Assembly: GCA_014218235.1 (NCBI GenBank)
Contig: JACBKR010001245.1
Span: 620,001 to 684,000 of the forward strand
DNA: 64,000 nt
Direction: 5' to 3'
Source of the DNA: Colocasia esculenta
Lineage: Eukaryota; Streptophyta; Magnoliopsida; Alismatales; Araceae
Part shown: positions 9,386 through 21,786 of the stretch, one piece after another
How the letters are laid out: the number at the start of each line of letters is the position of its first letter
How positions within the stretch are numbered: position 1 is the stretch's first letter
Program-made: the position numbers and the translations under genes
Notes under the pieces: generated by a model
Database searches by the model: none
Told to the model about the DNA's origin: nothing
The model's input: the letters and a program-made list of their open reading frames with translations, nothing else

Positions 9386-10020
9386 CTGCGAGATATTAAA
9401 AAACAGGTTATTCTATCTAACAAAAACTCTTAACTAATTGTCCCTTTAATATATTTTAGATCTCCTTATTATCAGACATATTGGTACGTACTCATCAATA
9501 TATGATAAGACGAAAAATACAATAAAGAACTGCAACAAATATTTCTCTTCCTTAAAAGTCACACAAGATTTGTGACGGCCTAATGTTTCTTGAGATAAAA
9601 CCCTATGAGCACAGTTCGATCACCACATCAACTCGGAGAGAGGAGTCTAGAGACGAGGAATCTTGTACATGTACCTGTGGTTGTGAGTGGATAACATCTT
9701 ATACTTCGGAAGTAACCATGACGAGATAGATCTCTACCGGTCTGAGCTAAATTAAGATTTTCCTCCGGCTAATTAGTTTCAGTCCTCCAGTGAAGTAAGA
9801 GCCACAGCTGACAAGTTTCAAGAATGCACCGATCTCTTTTATGCATTCTGTCAGAAGTCTTCTTCAGACGTAACCCTGAATTGTTGAAAAATCAAAACCT
9901 TGTAAAATGGCATTAGTAGAAAAAGAAAAGAGAGCTTGTTTAATTAGCTTAAAATGCCACCATTAAAGAAGGATATTTCCTTATAATATAATGTGCTATC
10001 AATTTACCAGAAATGTTATA
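9386..10020. other. AT-rich stretch, nothing recognised
   Basis: No ORF with protein-like composition, RNA gene or clear transposon end was found. Confidence 0.6.
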
Positions 10021-10028
10021 ACTTGGCA

Positions 10029-10226
10029 CAGTGGCGGATCCTGAACATTAGTTCAGTGGAGTCACTTGACTATAGGAGGGTCATCCTTAAATTCAGTGGG
10101 GTCACCTTATATTAACTTACCTAAAATTTTGACCTATATAAAAAAAAAAAAAAAAACTTCTTAAGACTCCTCTCCAAGTCAGTGGGGTCACGTGACCCCA
10201 CTGACTGCACTGAGGATCCGCCACTG
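10029..10226. mobile_element. hAT-type MITE (TIR CAGTGGCGGATCC), 198 bp
   Basis: The terminal inverted repeats CAGTGGCGGATCCT and AGGATCCGCCACTG are perfect. The 8-bp target duplication ACTTGGCA (10021-10028 and 10227-10234) is also perfect. It is internally palindromic (CAGTGGGGTCA / TGACCCCACTG) with an A-run. Confidence 0.95.
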
Positions 10227-10324
10227 ACTTGGCAGATGGGTTATATAACTTGTCCAACACTGGATTGGACTAGCTCGGCGATGGATTGACCCTGCATCAT
10301 GTCTTGTAGGAGAGGAACTTACCG

Positions 10325-12400
10325 TCTGTTTGGACATCTGGTTTCCAGCGCCAAAGAAATGTTGTGAATTATCTTGGAATTCCTATCACACAAGGCAGAA
10401 CGGTTATTGCTAATTTTAAGCGGCTGATGGATAGAATAAATGTTATAATTGGTTCCTGGAAATCTAGATTTCTCTCCAAGGTTGGGAGATTAACTTAATT
10501 TGGTGAATTCTGTGCTGGCTTCTATGCCCGTTTATCTTGCTACTGCAGCCTCTATTCCTAAAGCTGTATTGCATTACATTGAACGTCTTTGTGCTGGTTT
10601 CTTTTGGGGTGGTCCTGGCAGTGAGAAGCGCAGACACTGGGTTTCTTGAGAGACCATTCAAAAATCAATTTCAGAAGGTGGTAATTGGTGTGAAAAATCT
10701 TTGGCACGTTCAGATGTCTATGGTTATCAAACTGATTTGGAACATTTTTCATGGTTCTTCTCCTTGGGCTACCTATGCTAAAGGAAGATATTTTATGCAG
10801 GGTCAAATTATCTCCCATCCGCATGGTATTTCTAAGAAGCTTTTCTTTTGTGCTTATGATATTGTTACTAAACATACCAGATGGGTGTTGGGCAATGGTG
10901 GCGGCATTAAAATTCTTGATGATATTTGGTTTGGGAACAAGCCTTTGAGAGAAATCTCCTCTAATCTCTCACATGAGAACTCACCTACTGTTCGGGAGGT
11001 CTTTCTTAATCAACAACATCCTCTTCGTCACCTTTTACCTAATGGTCTTCAGGATTTGCATCTTCCTCCTTATGATGATTTTGCTATTTGGACGGAGACC
11101 AATTTTCGTGTGTTCTCTACTAAAAGTGCTTATGAGATAGTACGCTCTCATGGTGTCCAAAGGACACCGTTCCTTCGCATCTGGCATCAGCACTTTAGTA
11201 GGCGGGTTTTTTTTTATTTGCTTGGCTTCTTTTGCACTGAGCAGTCCCCGTTGATAGTCGTATTGTCGAGTGTGGCATCCCCCTTGCTTCCCAGTGCTGT
11301 TGCTGTAAGTGTCCTCAAGTGGAGGATTTTAATCATCTGTTTGTGCATAGTGATATTGCTAAGAATCTCTGGTTATGGGTCACCCCACTCATACAGCCAG
11401 GGATTGGTATCCATATGAATATTTCTTTGCGTCTGTGGGACATTATTAAGATAAGCAGTACCAACAACCCACATGGTTTCATTTCCATTTACTGCGCTAT
11501 GCTCATAATCTGGGAGATTTGGAAAACTCGATGTAAAATGAAGTTTGAATAGGCATGTTATTTAGCTAAGTTTCTAAGACAAAATATTCATGATCACGTT
11601 AATACTGCTCTACAGTACTCCATGACTTTCAAAGGGGTCGCCACTCCTCAGCAAATGACCGTGATTAATTAGGGAGATGGGTTTTCATGTTCATACTCAT
11701 GTCAAGCTTTGCAAGTTAGTCAAATGGATACCACCTTTACATGGTTTTCTTGTCAATGTTGATGGAGCATCTAAAGGTAATCCAGGACCTTGTGGCGGTG
11801 GTGGTGTTGTCAGAAATGCTGCGGGGGATGTGGTTCTTGCTTTCTCGCATTTCTATGGTAATGGTAACAATCTTTTAGCTAAAGTTAGAGCCATGTGTGA
11901 TGGTCTGCACTTGGCAGTGGAACGAGGTCTTCCTATTCATCAAATCTGCTCGGATTCTATGGTTTTGGTTAACTCCTTACAGACGAGTCGTTCTCCATCC
12001 TGGTCTTGCTATAGGTGGTGGAGGTTTATCTCCGATTTTGTTCAGCAACATAGTGTTCAAGTCTATCATGTTTACAGGGAAGCCAATCAAGTGGCAGATG
12101 CACTGGCCACCTTTGCTTGTAATGCCCAAAGTAATAGGGTTTTTTCTTCTTCTTCCCAGCTACCTCGGGCTTGCTTCCCTGCTCTTATTGGGGATCGATT
12201 GGGCCTTGTGAATTTCAGATTTTGACATTTCTATTGTAGTGCTCAGGGGTATGCCCCGTAGTCCTTATATTTACTCCTCATATATATAAAATTTGATGTA
12301 GCAAGTGTCGCCTGGGGGAGTGATTACATTCCACTCTGCTGGGGTGGAATGCACTCGACTGGTGCTGACCTTGTTGCATTTTTTATCAAAAAAAAAAAAA
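10325..12400 (+). mobile_element. 5'-truncated, decayed L1-type LINE
   Basis: The order of remnants is that of plant L1 ORF2. The C-terminal reverse-transcriptase part is at about 10350-10640 (NYLGIPITQGRTV, GSWKSRFLSKVGRL, PVYLATAASIPKA). A zf-RVT region follows at about 11240-11420 (SQCCCCKCPQVEDFNHLF). RNase H is at 11677-12225. The 3' tail runs TTTTTTATC then A(13) at 12388-12400. Frameshifts and stops separate the parts. The catalytic palm is missing because of 5' truncation. No clear target duplication was found. Confidence 0.9.
11677..12225 (+). pseudogene. RNase H (RVT_3) domain of the dead LINE
   Basis: An open frame of 182 codons still shows the plant LINE RNase H layout. The first aspartate strand is VNVDGASKGNPGPCGGGGVV (about residue 30). 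The third acidic site is in ICSDSMVLVNSL, and HVYREANQVADALA carries the last His and Asp. The second acidic position, normally Ala-Glu in 'LLAExxAL', reads LLAKVRAM here, so the catalytic Glu is replaced. With the upstream frameshifts this marks an inactive relic, although the frame is unbroken. Confidence 0.85.
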
Positions 12401-14026
12401 CTTGCACCTGCCTCAGATATAAGGGGGCGGATCCGATATGATCGATGTCTACGAGTCCAACCTCATATTTGTCTGAGATAGGTGTTAGTTGAGTGGCCCA
12501 GGGCAGACAACTAAAACTTTTGTTCTTATTGTAGAATTTATTTGTCATCTTTATAACTAATTATGTATCAGTTTTATCTACTAAAAGTAATCAATAGATA
12601 TAAGTGTTGTTAAAAAAAAAGGCAAACAAGGGTGATAAATATGTTGTGAGGGTCTGCATGCTGTCGACAATAGATAATCTTGTGCTGCACGGATAATTTT
12701 ACCTCTCACCCAGACACTATTTCTTCTGTTTTATTACCATATATATATATATGCCGACATGATGTGTGGTGCTGACCTATAATGTTCTATTAAGTTATAT
12801 TAATACCTATATTGAGTTTAATATAATCTTGAAGTACTCCTGTATGAACATGGGGAAACTTCATACCCGTCAAAGATACCATATTGGAGAACAGAATTAA
12901 AGCACGGCACTCAAGTTGATTTGGCCAAATGATCGAACTCTACTACGGCACAGTATATCAAAAGATGTTTAGCTGCAGGCCATCTGAAAAGACAGTGCCA
13001 TTCCGTCTCACAGAGAAATCTCCAACAAGAGTACTATTCAAATCTTGATCAAGAGATACGATTAAACTATACTCACAATATTCGTCAAAAATGTCTTTAC
13101 TCATATGCCCTGATAAACTAGGTTATCTAGCTACCTGTGTCCGATGACCAACCCTTCACAAGGCATATATATGCCCTGATACAGGTTATCCCCCTCTCGT
13201 GCAACTTCCAACCCTTCACAAGCATATGCTGCTGATAAGGCACTTGGCCAAGTCCATTGCAACTTAATTGCTTTCCTTCTACGGAACTTATGCATACAAG
13301 AAAGCTTCTGCGCGGACGGTGATGATGCAAACTTGCTTTCTTACGTCCCCGGATTCCTACTTTTTTTCTTGGACGTGAACGAGATTTATTCTGTTCTCCA
13401 ACTTTTTTCCGCTCACACTGTCTTGTGACCGATGTCGTTGACCCGGTCATAGTGTGGATGCGCAGCATGCGCTGACCTACCCGGTGGGCGAACAACGTAA
13501 GAAGGGTTTAGTCAAGCGAGTGAGACACAGACACTGTGCATATATTCTGGGATGGGTAGATACCGCCCCTCCCATGCATAACTTGTCCAAAACACACGCA
13601 CTCAAAAGCCTCAAATTAAGTTTAACTTTCCATCTCTGCCGTTGCTGTTATCTGCGGAGAGGAATAGAATGGGCACGTCGCAGGATTCTAAGATGGTGGA
13701 GCTGATGGCTTGACCTCCACGACAGTGGAGGGTGCTAGATCTGCGTGGGGATGACCACCTTCCGACAGAGGACCCGGCGCTTCCGACAACGTATTTATGT
13801 GGGAGATACGGGCAAGGTACAAAATTTTGATCGTCAGCTAGCCTCGTCTCACGTGAATAATATGTTATGAAAACGTGGGCATAATAGATTCCACATGGCA
13901 ATAGAGCATCATAATTCACACAGTGTAAATATAGACATAATATAAATTTACGTAAATCAACATAAACATCATTCTAAGTGGATAGCAACAAATAAGTAAA
14001 ATATACATGTTGAAATTCGAACAAGA

Positions 14027-14061
<35 letters not shown>

Positions 14062-14069
14062 AGGTAGTG
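12401..14069. other. Intergenic stretch, no gene recognised
   Basis: Short ORFs on both strands have no recognisable motif. CTTCACAAG-containing 60-bp units repeat near 13150-13220. CTCACAGAGAAATCT (about 13008) and CAACTTAATTGC (about 13259) recur near 56076 and 57624, which suggests an old segmental relationship. A TA microsatellite lies at 14029-14062. Confidence 0.55.
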
Positions 14070-14868
14070 GAGGCGTTCCAAATGGAACTTACCTTAGAGA
14101 AGATATCGCCCCCACTATAGGTGCGAACAGGAAACATCGATCTTCTCCCAGGGTACAACCACATCCAACGAGACGACAGTCGCACACTGTTGGTCTCGTA
14201 AAGTGAAAACTATCTAATATGTAAAGAAGAGTCTCTATCAATTCTAGGGCAAAAGAAGCATGCACCGGACACCGATGATGCGTAGAACGAGACAGTCGGT
14301 GGCGGAGAAGAAGGCGCGGCACGCCGACGTCCGCGTCGGAGGCTAGGGCAAGAAGCGACCAGCAGCAAAGAGCGATTCCCCGATGGTGTACGACAGAGAC
14401 GTTGCAGGCAGACAGAGAGCGCAAGAGCCAGAGAGAGTTCGCAGAAGAGTTTCTTCGGGGAGAAGACTTAGTCAATGTGGTTTCTCTCTCTCTCCTTATC
14501 ACAAAACCGCCCACGCCCCACTGCACGTCGGTTCACTTCTTCAGGGACAGGCGCGTCCCACATGCCCATTAAGTAAAAAGGGAAAAAAATAGATAAGAAA
14601 ATGTGTGACGGCCCAATAAGGCCCACGGTCACCTCACACGCGCGCCGCCCACCCAACCCGGCGGGCGGGCGGGCGTGCGTGTGTGGTATTGGGCATACCT
14701 CCCTCTAGTTCCATAGGAACAAGTCCTTAGAACCATAAAGACATATAAATGCCACTCCCTTACTTGTGTTTTCCAATATGAGACAAACCCATAAACACAT
14801 AAGGCACACTCTCCTACCAAATCTTGAGTTTTTCTTTAAACTTACAACCACCATTCTTCTACCCAACA
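14070..14868 (-). repeat. Probable Ty1/copia-type LTR remnant
   Basis: On the minus strand the segment starts TGTTGGGTAGAAG and contains a TCTCATATTGGAAAACAC block and a TATA-like ATTTATATG. It ends near a splice-donor-like TCTAAGGTAAGTTCC. This order resembles plant copia LTRs with a 5'-leader intron donor. The paired LTR and internal domain are absent. The assignment is from general pattern only. Confidence 0.4.
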
Positions 14869-15737
14869 TAATATGTATCTGTCCGCTCCAATTGCATATA
14901 GAATTCTACAACACACATGTGTATAATGTAGGAGAAATAATTAATGTTCGAAGCCGTCGGTTCTCACAAATGGAGGGCTTATATTAATGTTGATCCACAC
15001 TTATTTATATATGAGAGCGAATAATATTTCAAATATTTTAGTTGAGCATTAAGCATTTGTTTTAGTGTAGATATTATCCATCGATCTTAAGACCTGCAAA
15101 AAAAAACATTCAATGCTCAATCATTGCAAGACATTTCAAAAATAAACTCCATATTTTATCTTTTTTTTACAGTAAAAGCGGAAAATAATCAATTAATAAT
15201 ATAATGCACGACAGATCTTTATAAAAAGGTAATAATATAACACATGATATATATATGGCTTCCTTCGTATACATCATACACAAAAGTGGGATATAATTAA
15301 TGCACAATAAGATCATTTTTATTCAACAAAAAGGTAATTAAAACAATATAGTTCAATTCGGTCTTTCGGACGATATCTATAGTGGGTAAGTATTAAGGTA
15401 CTGTACAATCCATCTGCGATAAATGACTAGCTTGCCGAAAAACCACGTGAGAGGCTTGACACTTTGTCGTCCAACTTAAATATCGCGCCCCCGGCGCGGC
15501 ACGTACGTACGATTGTGCAAATAAATGCACTGGGAAAGTGAAAGGTTGGTAAAGTTTCGAGTTTCGCTCTTTTTGGTGAATTAAAGACAGAGAACTGTCA
15601 ATACACAATTATTTAAGAGTTCGATCGGTTCCTCAAGGCTTTTTGCCAAAAAAATATATTTTTCAACAAAACTTTACATTTCAATTTAAATGTTTTTATT
15701 ACAAAACATATATCGATCTCATTTAAAACTTTTTAAT
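14869..15737. other. AT-rich intergenic stretch, nothing recognised
   Basis: No convincing gene or transposon end was seen. The minus-strand frame near 15393-15608 has no recognisable features. Confidence 0.55.
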
Positions 15738-15740
15738 ATT

Positions 15741-17472
15741 CATTACAAGAAAAATAAAATTTATCAATGAATATATGTCAGTGACTAAAATAAGTTGTTG
15801 ACATATCTGACAATTATCCGTGGTTATACATAGTCGTTGACATAAGTTAACATTTGTCAACGGTGAGTCGTTGATATATGATTAACATTTGTCAACAATA
15901 TATTGGAGTCGTTGACATATGCAGAGCTTTACTCAACAATTTAAAAGAACTGTTGACAAATATTAGCTTATGTCAAAGACTAGTTAGATCCATTGACAAA
16001 TGTTTAAAGTTTATTACCGGTTGTCGATAGCTATTGATAAATGTTAGTTTATATCAACGGCTCTATAATTGTTGAAAAGTACTAAAAAAAGGTGAAAAAA
16101 ATAGCGGGCAATCTCTTGTCGTTTGCACAACAACTTAACAGTTGTTAGCGGCTCAATATAGTCGTTGAAAAATACTTAAAAAAAAGTGAAAAAAATAGCG
16201 GGTGATTTTTCGCCGTTTGCACAACAACTTAACACTTAACATTTGTCAACAGCTCAGTATAGCCATTGACAAATGTTTCATTTGTCAGCGACTTTCTGGA
16301 GCCATTGACAAATACTTAAAGAGGAAGTGAAAAAATCTTAACATTTGGCAACGACTCCATAGAACAACTGACAAATACTTATTAAAATAGTAAAAATATG
16401 GCGGCCGGGCCATTTCCCTTCCCCCTTCACCTTCCTTTTCTTCCTCCTTTCTTCCCCCCTCCGCAGAAGCTACCTCTGCTCTCTAAGAGCTCGCTGCCCC
16501 GGCCCCGCGAACCCATACAACTGGTCCAGCACTACCAGCGCCATCTCGTAGAGGCTCTTATCGGTCTCATTCAGGAGGAGCTCCACAAGGGTCCAGATGT
16601 TGCCGGCCTCGGCCCACCTTCTTCCTCCTACTCCACCTTCTTCATCCAAGAGGCTATTGTGGCTCCCGGAGAGATCTTGCAGCGGCTTGTGAAGCAGGCT
16701 ACAGGCTCGGAAGAACACGGGGGTCAAGTCTAACGACAGAAGGAGGTCGACATTCTCGCCCACCTCTGCTTCCCACCCTCCTACGCCTCCTCCGGTAGGT
16801 AGCAGACGCAGAGGCCCGTGGCAAGCCGAGCCCACCACCAGCAACCTCCCGATGCCCACCGCTACCAGGCACGGTGCCAGTCAGGCGTCGTCTGGCAACG
16901 CTGCCACCGCGCACCAAGTCGAGCCCTTGTGCACCTGCACCTGCCTCACTGGCAACGTAGCTCCACGAGAACATCCCCGTCTCTAGCGTGTCCTTCATCG
17001 GCCCCCATTGCTAGGTCTCAACATATTGAAGGCCTTGGAGCACCTCTCGAAACGGCCCTGCATCTCCGTCGAGTACCCACCGACGACCAAGGTGGGGGGG
17101 GGGATGCAGAGCCGGGGTGGGGGATTGCAGGGCGAATGAGTCGACATGATTTTTTTTTTTTTTTTAAGAAAGACCTTTATCAGCGACTACTTAACTCCGC
17201 TGACATATTCTTGATATGTCAACAACAAATAGCCGTTGACATATGTGTCGTATGTCAACAGTTTGGAGCCATTGACATATCCCATATATGTCCTTGACAT
17301 ATGTCTCTTATGTCAACAATTAGGAATAGCCGCTGACAAATATTAGTTAACGACGTTTTTGTTAACGATTTTATCAACGACTACAAAATCGCTGACATAT
17401 ATTTATATCAATAATTTTACCTCTTTTATCAACGGTTATCGGTGGTTGATATATGTCTTATTTTTTATAGTG
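15741..17472. mobile_element. Non-autonomous CACTA element, 1.73 kb
   Basis: The left end CATTACAAGAAAAATAAAA and the right end (reverse complement CACTATAAAAAATAAGACA) are CACTA-type termini. They are flanked by a 3-bp duplication ATT (15738-15740 and 17473-17475). Both flanks carry subterminal arrays of GTCGTTGACATATGTCAAC-like units in both orientations, the usual transposase-binding architecture. There is no transposase; the centre holds a GC-rich host gene fragment. Confidence 0.88.
16470..16859 (-). pseudogene. Captured armadillo-repeat / U-box E3 ligase-like fragment
   Basis: The minus-strand frame of 129 codons contains LVELLLNETDKSLYEMALVV and LDQLYGFAGPGQRALREQR. This resembles the ARM-repeat helices of plant U-box ligases ('LVELLL...s-yE-AL-vLd-Lcg-aeGraal'). 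The preceding part (ENVDLLLSLDLTPVFF and SLLHKPLQDLSGSHNSLLDE) is consistent with an upstream repeat. The U-box itself is not visible. The fragment lies wholly within the CACTA element and is GC-rich compared with it, so capture is the simplest origin. The plus-strand frame at 16398 is its shadow. Confidence 0.5.
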
Positions 17473-17835
17473 ATTTACTGAATTTGATCCTTTCATATTA
17501 CGCGAGTATCCACATTTATTATTTCATGATCTCCTGACTTGGGTAATTATTTCTTGTTTATGAAGTCTCACTGTAATGTTTTTTTTACCAATACAATTAC
17601 ATATATATACCTCACATAGATATTTAGAAATAATAAAAGCAAATTAACTTGTGTGATCCGATTGTAACATTTGAAATTTGAAGATCTTAGTAATTACAAG
17701 TTATTAAACCTGAAACCGATCGAGTAATCTACAGCACCGTCCTCGAGATGCTACTCCGTGTGGCCTCCCACTCGCACACTCACTGCGGGACCGCAGCTGA
17801 ACACATCTCACTCTCCATTCATCTCACCGAATCTG

Positions 17836-17845
17836 TATATATATA
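17836..17845 (+). promoter_or_regulatory. Candidate TATA box of peptide gene 4
   Basis: TATATATATA lies about 190 bases before the ATG at 18026 and is followed by a GA-rich leader, a common plant layout. The block upstream (17738-17786) is conserved at gene 5. Confidence 0.45.
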
Positions 17846-18025
17846 GAGAGAGAGAAAGAGAGGGAGAGCGAGAGCAACATGGGTGGAGCCCTTCTAGCCG
17901 CGCTCATCGTCACTGGGGAAGCATTCTAACTACCAGCTAGCTGCGATCGATTTCGCCGGAGCTCCACCGGAGACACCAGCAAGCTTAATTCCTCCTTTCA
18001 CTTCCGCCGGCCAGCCGCCGCCGAC

Positions 18026-18145
18026 ATGGCCTTTGTGACCGAGATCGACAAGAGGTGGCCCCAGGCTCGCCGCCTCATTCCGAAGCGCGGGAGCGTTCTG
18101 AAGAGAGTCCTCCGGCTGCTCTTCCTCGTCCGAGCAGGCAACTGA
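18026..18145 (+). CDS. Micro-peptide gene 4 of the PKRG-V-L family (39 aa)
   Basis: A 39-residue basic peptide: N-terminus MAFVTEIDKRWPQARR, core LIPKRGSVLKRVLR at residues 17-30, then a hydrophobic tail LLFLVRAGN. The ATG is in a good context (GACATGGCC), the same context as gene 5, with which it shares 17 of 18 residues across IPKRGSVLKRVLRLLFLV. Near-identity in the core with divergent N-termini argues for selection on the core. No signal peptide is seen; the basic helix followed by a hydrophobic tail could associate with membranes (inference). The promoter block and flanks are duplicated with gene 5. Family unnamed to my knowledge. Confidence 0.75.
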   Translation: MAFVTEIDKRWPQARRLIPKRGSVLKRVLRLLFLVRAGN

Positions 18146-18496
18146 GCGCCCATCGCCGCGCGCTCGAGCAGTAGCTAGGTACGTAGTTGTCCACCTTGGC
18201 GTACGTTATATACGTCCCTTTTTGTCTGCTTGGCTCTCTTAAAAACGCGCCTACTCATGATCCTCACCTTAGATAGAGGCGACGTACATATTCTTACTCT
18301 GATGGGGGCAGTGCATGGCAGTTGTGTTTTCTTCGTTCTGCACATTTGCTCATCAGATTTGTCTAACAAGAGCATAGGCTCCCATCCATCACCTTCCACG
18401 TACTGTTGGTGTTTTGAATGTAGAGGCAATGTTTAGACATAGGAGATAAGTGAAAATAAGTACAGATTTATAAATCAGAGAGTAGTACATAGAGAA

Positions 18497-18698
18497 TTTT
18501 TTAAAAAGAGAAAGACTTTGTGCACTTCTCAAAATGTAAAAATGTTATGTCATCTTGCATTTTTCTCCTCTCATTGGTGAAAAAGGGGAGAGAGATTTAT
18601 GTGACACTTTGATTCCCACCAATAGGAGGGGGAAGTGCAAGATGACATGACATTTTTATATTTTGAGAAGTGCACAAAATCTTACTCTTTTAAGAAAT
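18497..18698. mobile_element. Palindromic MITE, ~200 bp
   Basis: The arms pair over about 75 bases: TTTGTGCACTTCTCAAAATG at the left and the reverse complement of CATATTTTGAGAAGTGCACAAA-like sequence at the right. The loop is CTCATTGGTG...CACCAATAGG. It resembles the MITEs at 20589, 56231 and 63878. Confidence 0.75.
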
Positions 18699-20588
18699 AA
18701 AGGACAAATTTTTGAATAGAAGACGATACTTATTTTTAAGAGAAGTACACTAAAAATTTCATACATCTTTATTGACGCAGTCTAGAACAAATTAAATAAG
18801 TAGTTATCTGTTCTGTCTGAATATTTTATTTTAACAAGATCCGTACATATTTATCTTCATTAAAAAAGGGGTCTGTCTAAAAATAATATTTAATTTCACA
18901 TTAGAGATAAATAAAAATATATATGTATATATAAATAAGACAAATATCTATTCTCCTAATAAAATATTTTTCTAAGGAAAAAGACAACTCGGGAAAAAGA
19001 GAGAATGCTTCTCGAAAAGAAGCACACTAAAAATTTCAAGCATTTTCAGATAATTATATCAGATGGAGCCGCAAATTTTTCTTACATTTAATTTCTTGGT
19101 AATCTAGCCAGGTTGCATCCATCCCTATCTTCTTCCGGAGGCCTCTGCACATGCCCACAAACGTACCCGGAGATCTCCTGCTGCTGTCCAAACCGGCCTG
19201 AACCTAGCCCGACGGCCGCCATGTAATTAGTACCGGTCTCTACCTCCTAGTATACCTCCCCTGTGTCCAGCCGGCAGCCGGCCCGCCGCCTCTGCTCCTC
19301 GCTGCTTGCTAGCTAGCTACTTCGTCGGCTAGCTCTCTCTTCCCGCTGCCATGCAGTATCCTTCTACATGTCCACTGCAACCGCCCCTTATTGCCACCCC
19401 CAGTGGCAGTGCAGTCTCTGGGACAAGATCCTTTCGTATCGCCTCCATCAAACTTCTGCCCGCCGTTACCATCTGTGGCTTCTGCCGTCAGAGAGTAAAT
19501 GACCCATTTTTAATGTACGGGAAGGGAATAAATAGGGCATTTATAATTCTTCTATATTACTGCCCACTGTTTACCCCAGCTACCAACCATCACCTACTCT
19601 GCTACGTACGTAAGCCTATCTTAGCCTTCTTCCCATGTATGGTATTGTTGATTCATTCCATGTTAATTTCTTCAAGTACAAATATCTTGTGTCGTTTGCT
19701 CTGAATCTCGACACCGTTTCGTAATTTCGATACTGGTAGCAACATATGGGCCTCAGACTAACTCTACTCTTTTTCACTCTCCTACTTTATTAATGTTCAC
19801 GGCACATTTTAATTAATAACTGAGAGGGAGATAGTATTAAGACTTGGACATTTAATCTTTAATCTTTTTCTGAGTTGAGATTTGTATTGTTTATGATCTT
19901 GGAACTGTGAATATATATATCTCAAAACCAATACCCTAATTTCAACAGATCGAGCCGGATATATACTCAAATTTTGAACCAACTAGCTAGCGTTTCCCTT
20001 TTGTGTTTTTATGCATAAAGTAGTGTCTGTTTCGTTGTCATAAAACGGGCTTTCTCGATCTGCATGAAAGACATAGTTGCAGTTGACATAAATTATATAT
20101 ATATATATATATATAATCCAAAATCGTAGTTATTATTATCACAGAATCATGTGCGACTCCTTAAAATTTCTGTAATTAAAGAAAAAAGAAAAGCATATTT
20201 GTCAAACAGCTGACAACGATCGGATTGAATTAATCCCGCAATAACCAGCTTCACGATCACATTAATCAATTTATTATATGCCAGAAATTTTAAAATGAAA
20301 GAATAAAGAGAAGAGAGGGATCGACATATTCCACTTCGGTGGATTACTTCTTAATAGATGACAAAACCAATTTTTGCAGGAGGAGATCCCGACTTGTTTG
20401 TTATTATTATTATAATTATTTTTGGAAACTAACTTGTTATATTGCTCTATGAAAATTCCTTATGATCTCACAGACAATTAATGGGATTCGAACTTCTTAT
20501 CTTACAATCTCATGTACATATATAGAGAACTAACTAGCTAATAAGCTATTCCTTTAATATATCCCATGTTATTTAGTGTCATCTGTTC
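18699..20588. other. Gene 4 downstream flank, no further gene
   Basis: AT-rich with scattered GC-rich bits. The ORF at 19351-19704 (117 codons) lies partly in the duplicated flank and its partner near 49200 is not open in the same way, so it is probably not a gene. Direct repeats CACTAAAAATTTCA occur at about 18752 and 19027. Confidence 0.5.
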
Positions 20589-20757
20589 TTACGTAAAAGA
20601 GAAGAATTTAGTGCACTTGAGTTATGCACTTTTCACTTGTACTTCTTTATTTTTATTAACCAATGAAAAGATGGCACAATACACTCCTCCAATGAGAAGG
20701 AAAAAGTACAAGTGGAAAATATACAACTTAAGTGTACTAAATTATTTTGTATGTAAA
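20589..20757. mobile_element. Palindromic MITE of the TTTAGTGCACTT family
   Basis: The inverted arms run AATTTAGTGCACTTGAGTT ... CACTTGTACTTC and the reverse at AAGTACAAGTGG ... AACTTAAGTGTACTAAATT. The loop includes ATTAACCAATG / CCAATGAG. A close relative begins at 63878. Confidence 0.8.
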
Positions 20758-21591
20758 AATATTCAACAAGAGTCAGTAGATGCATATAGATAGAGAGAAA
20801 TATTTATTTATAGATAGAGAGAAATATTTATTTTTCGTACAGGACCGGATAGGTGTACTACCCTCTTTTTTCTCTTTTTTTATACCAACTCGTATTCTCA
20901 ATAGAAAAAATTAAGTATCCCTCTTTATTAATTATTTTTCATATTTAATGTTAAAATAATATATCATCAATTAAGATAGAGAAAATATTTTTTACATTAA
21001 AATTATTCTCGTAACATGTTAGTTGTCATTTTTAAGCATTAAGAGTGACAAATAATATAAAAAAGAGTGATAAATAATTTTGTGAGAAATGATGCATAAA
21101 TACTTAACTCTTATTAGATGAGACCCACGTTCCAATGTGTAAACTAATAACAGTGTTGGACTAGTAACTTTTCCACACAGAGATGTCTCTTAAAGAGATA
21201 CTAAAGTTACAGCAAATTAAGTCAGTTGATGCGGCTCAGGAAAGGGACAAGGGTTTTCTCTATATTTTATTTTTATTTTTATTTGGCCATGAGAATTATT
21301 ATATTCAGAAATTGTTTTTATAACTTTTATATGTATCAAAAACTCCGGGCAACTACATGTCCACTGCACAGAGGCCATCCTTTCAACGGTTTTGCCTAAT
21401 CTTCTAGAGTGTTTTACTAGTTCAATTGAAATTTTGAGAAATTATAAAAGTTTAAAGCATAACTTAGGAATACGAAATATTATAAACAGTGCACCAAAAA
21501 TTATTATTTTATAACGTTGCACCATCCGATCAACTGATCAGACAGCCTCTAGACTCTAGATACAGCATGCATGCCATTTTTTCCTAATTTC
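20758..21591. other. AT-rich stretch, no gene
   Basis: A 22-bp duplication of AGATAGAGAGAAATATTTAT lies near 20790-20832. The remainder holds only short ORFs. Confidence 0.6.
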
Positions 21592-21786
21592 CACTCAACC
21601 CTTAAAAACTTTTATATTAATTTTTTATAAAATAAATTATTTTTATAACTTTTATATTCATTACTAAGTCTTCAACATTACATATACATATACAGAAGGC
21701 ATCTGCCCAGGGCCAAAAATAACAAAAAGATTGATATAAAAAGTTATGAAAATAATTTTAAATATAATAAATTGAAGGGTTGAGTG
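21592..21786. mobile_element. Palindromic MITE with TIR CACTCAACCCTT, 195 bp
   Basis: A perfect 12-bp terminal inverted repeat, CACTCAACCCTT at 21592 and AAGGGTTGAGTG ending at 21786, continues into imperfectly paired AT-rich arms. No target duplication was recognised. Confidence 0.65.

Larger units (their letters stand above)
17738..20400 (+). repeat. Segmental duplication block A (partner 47638-49850)
   Basis: Shared blocks in the same order and orientation are: TCCTCGAGATGCT...CCGTGTGGCC (17740 and 47641); the peptide gene (18026 and 48339); a downstream stretch with CTTCTGCC..AGAGAGTA (about 19480 and 49290); and GATGACAAAACCAA (about 20358 and 49802). The partner is interrupted by a MITE at 47689. 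Confidence 0.7.
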
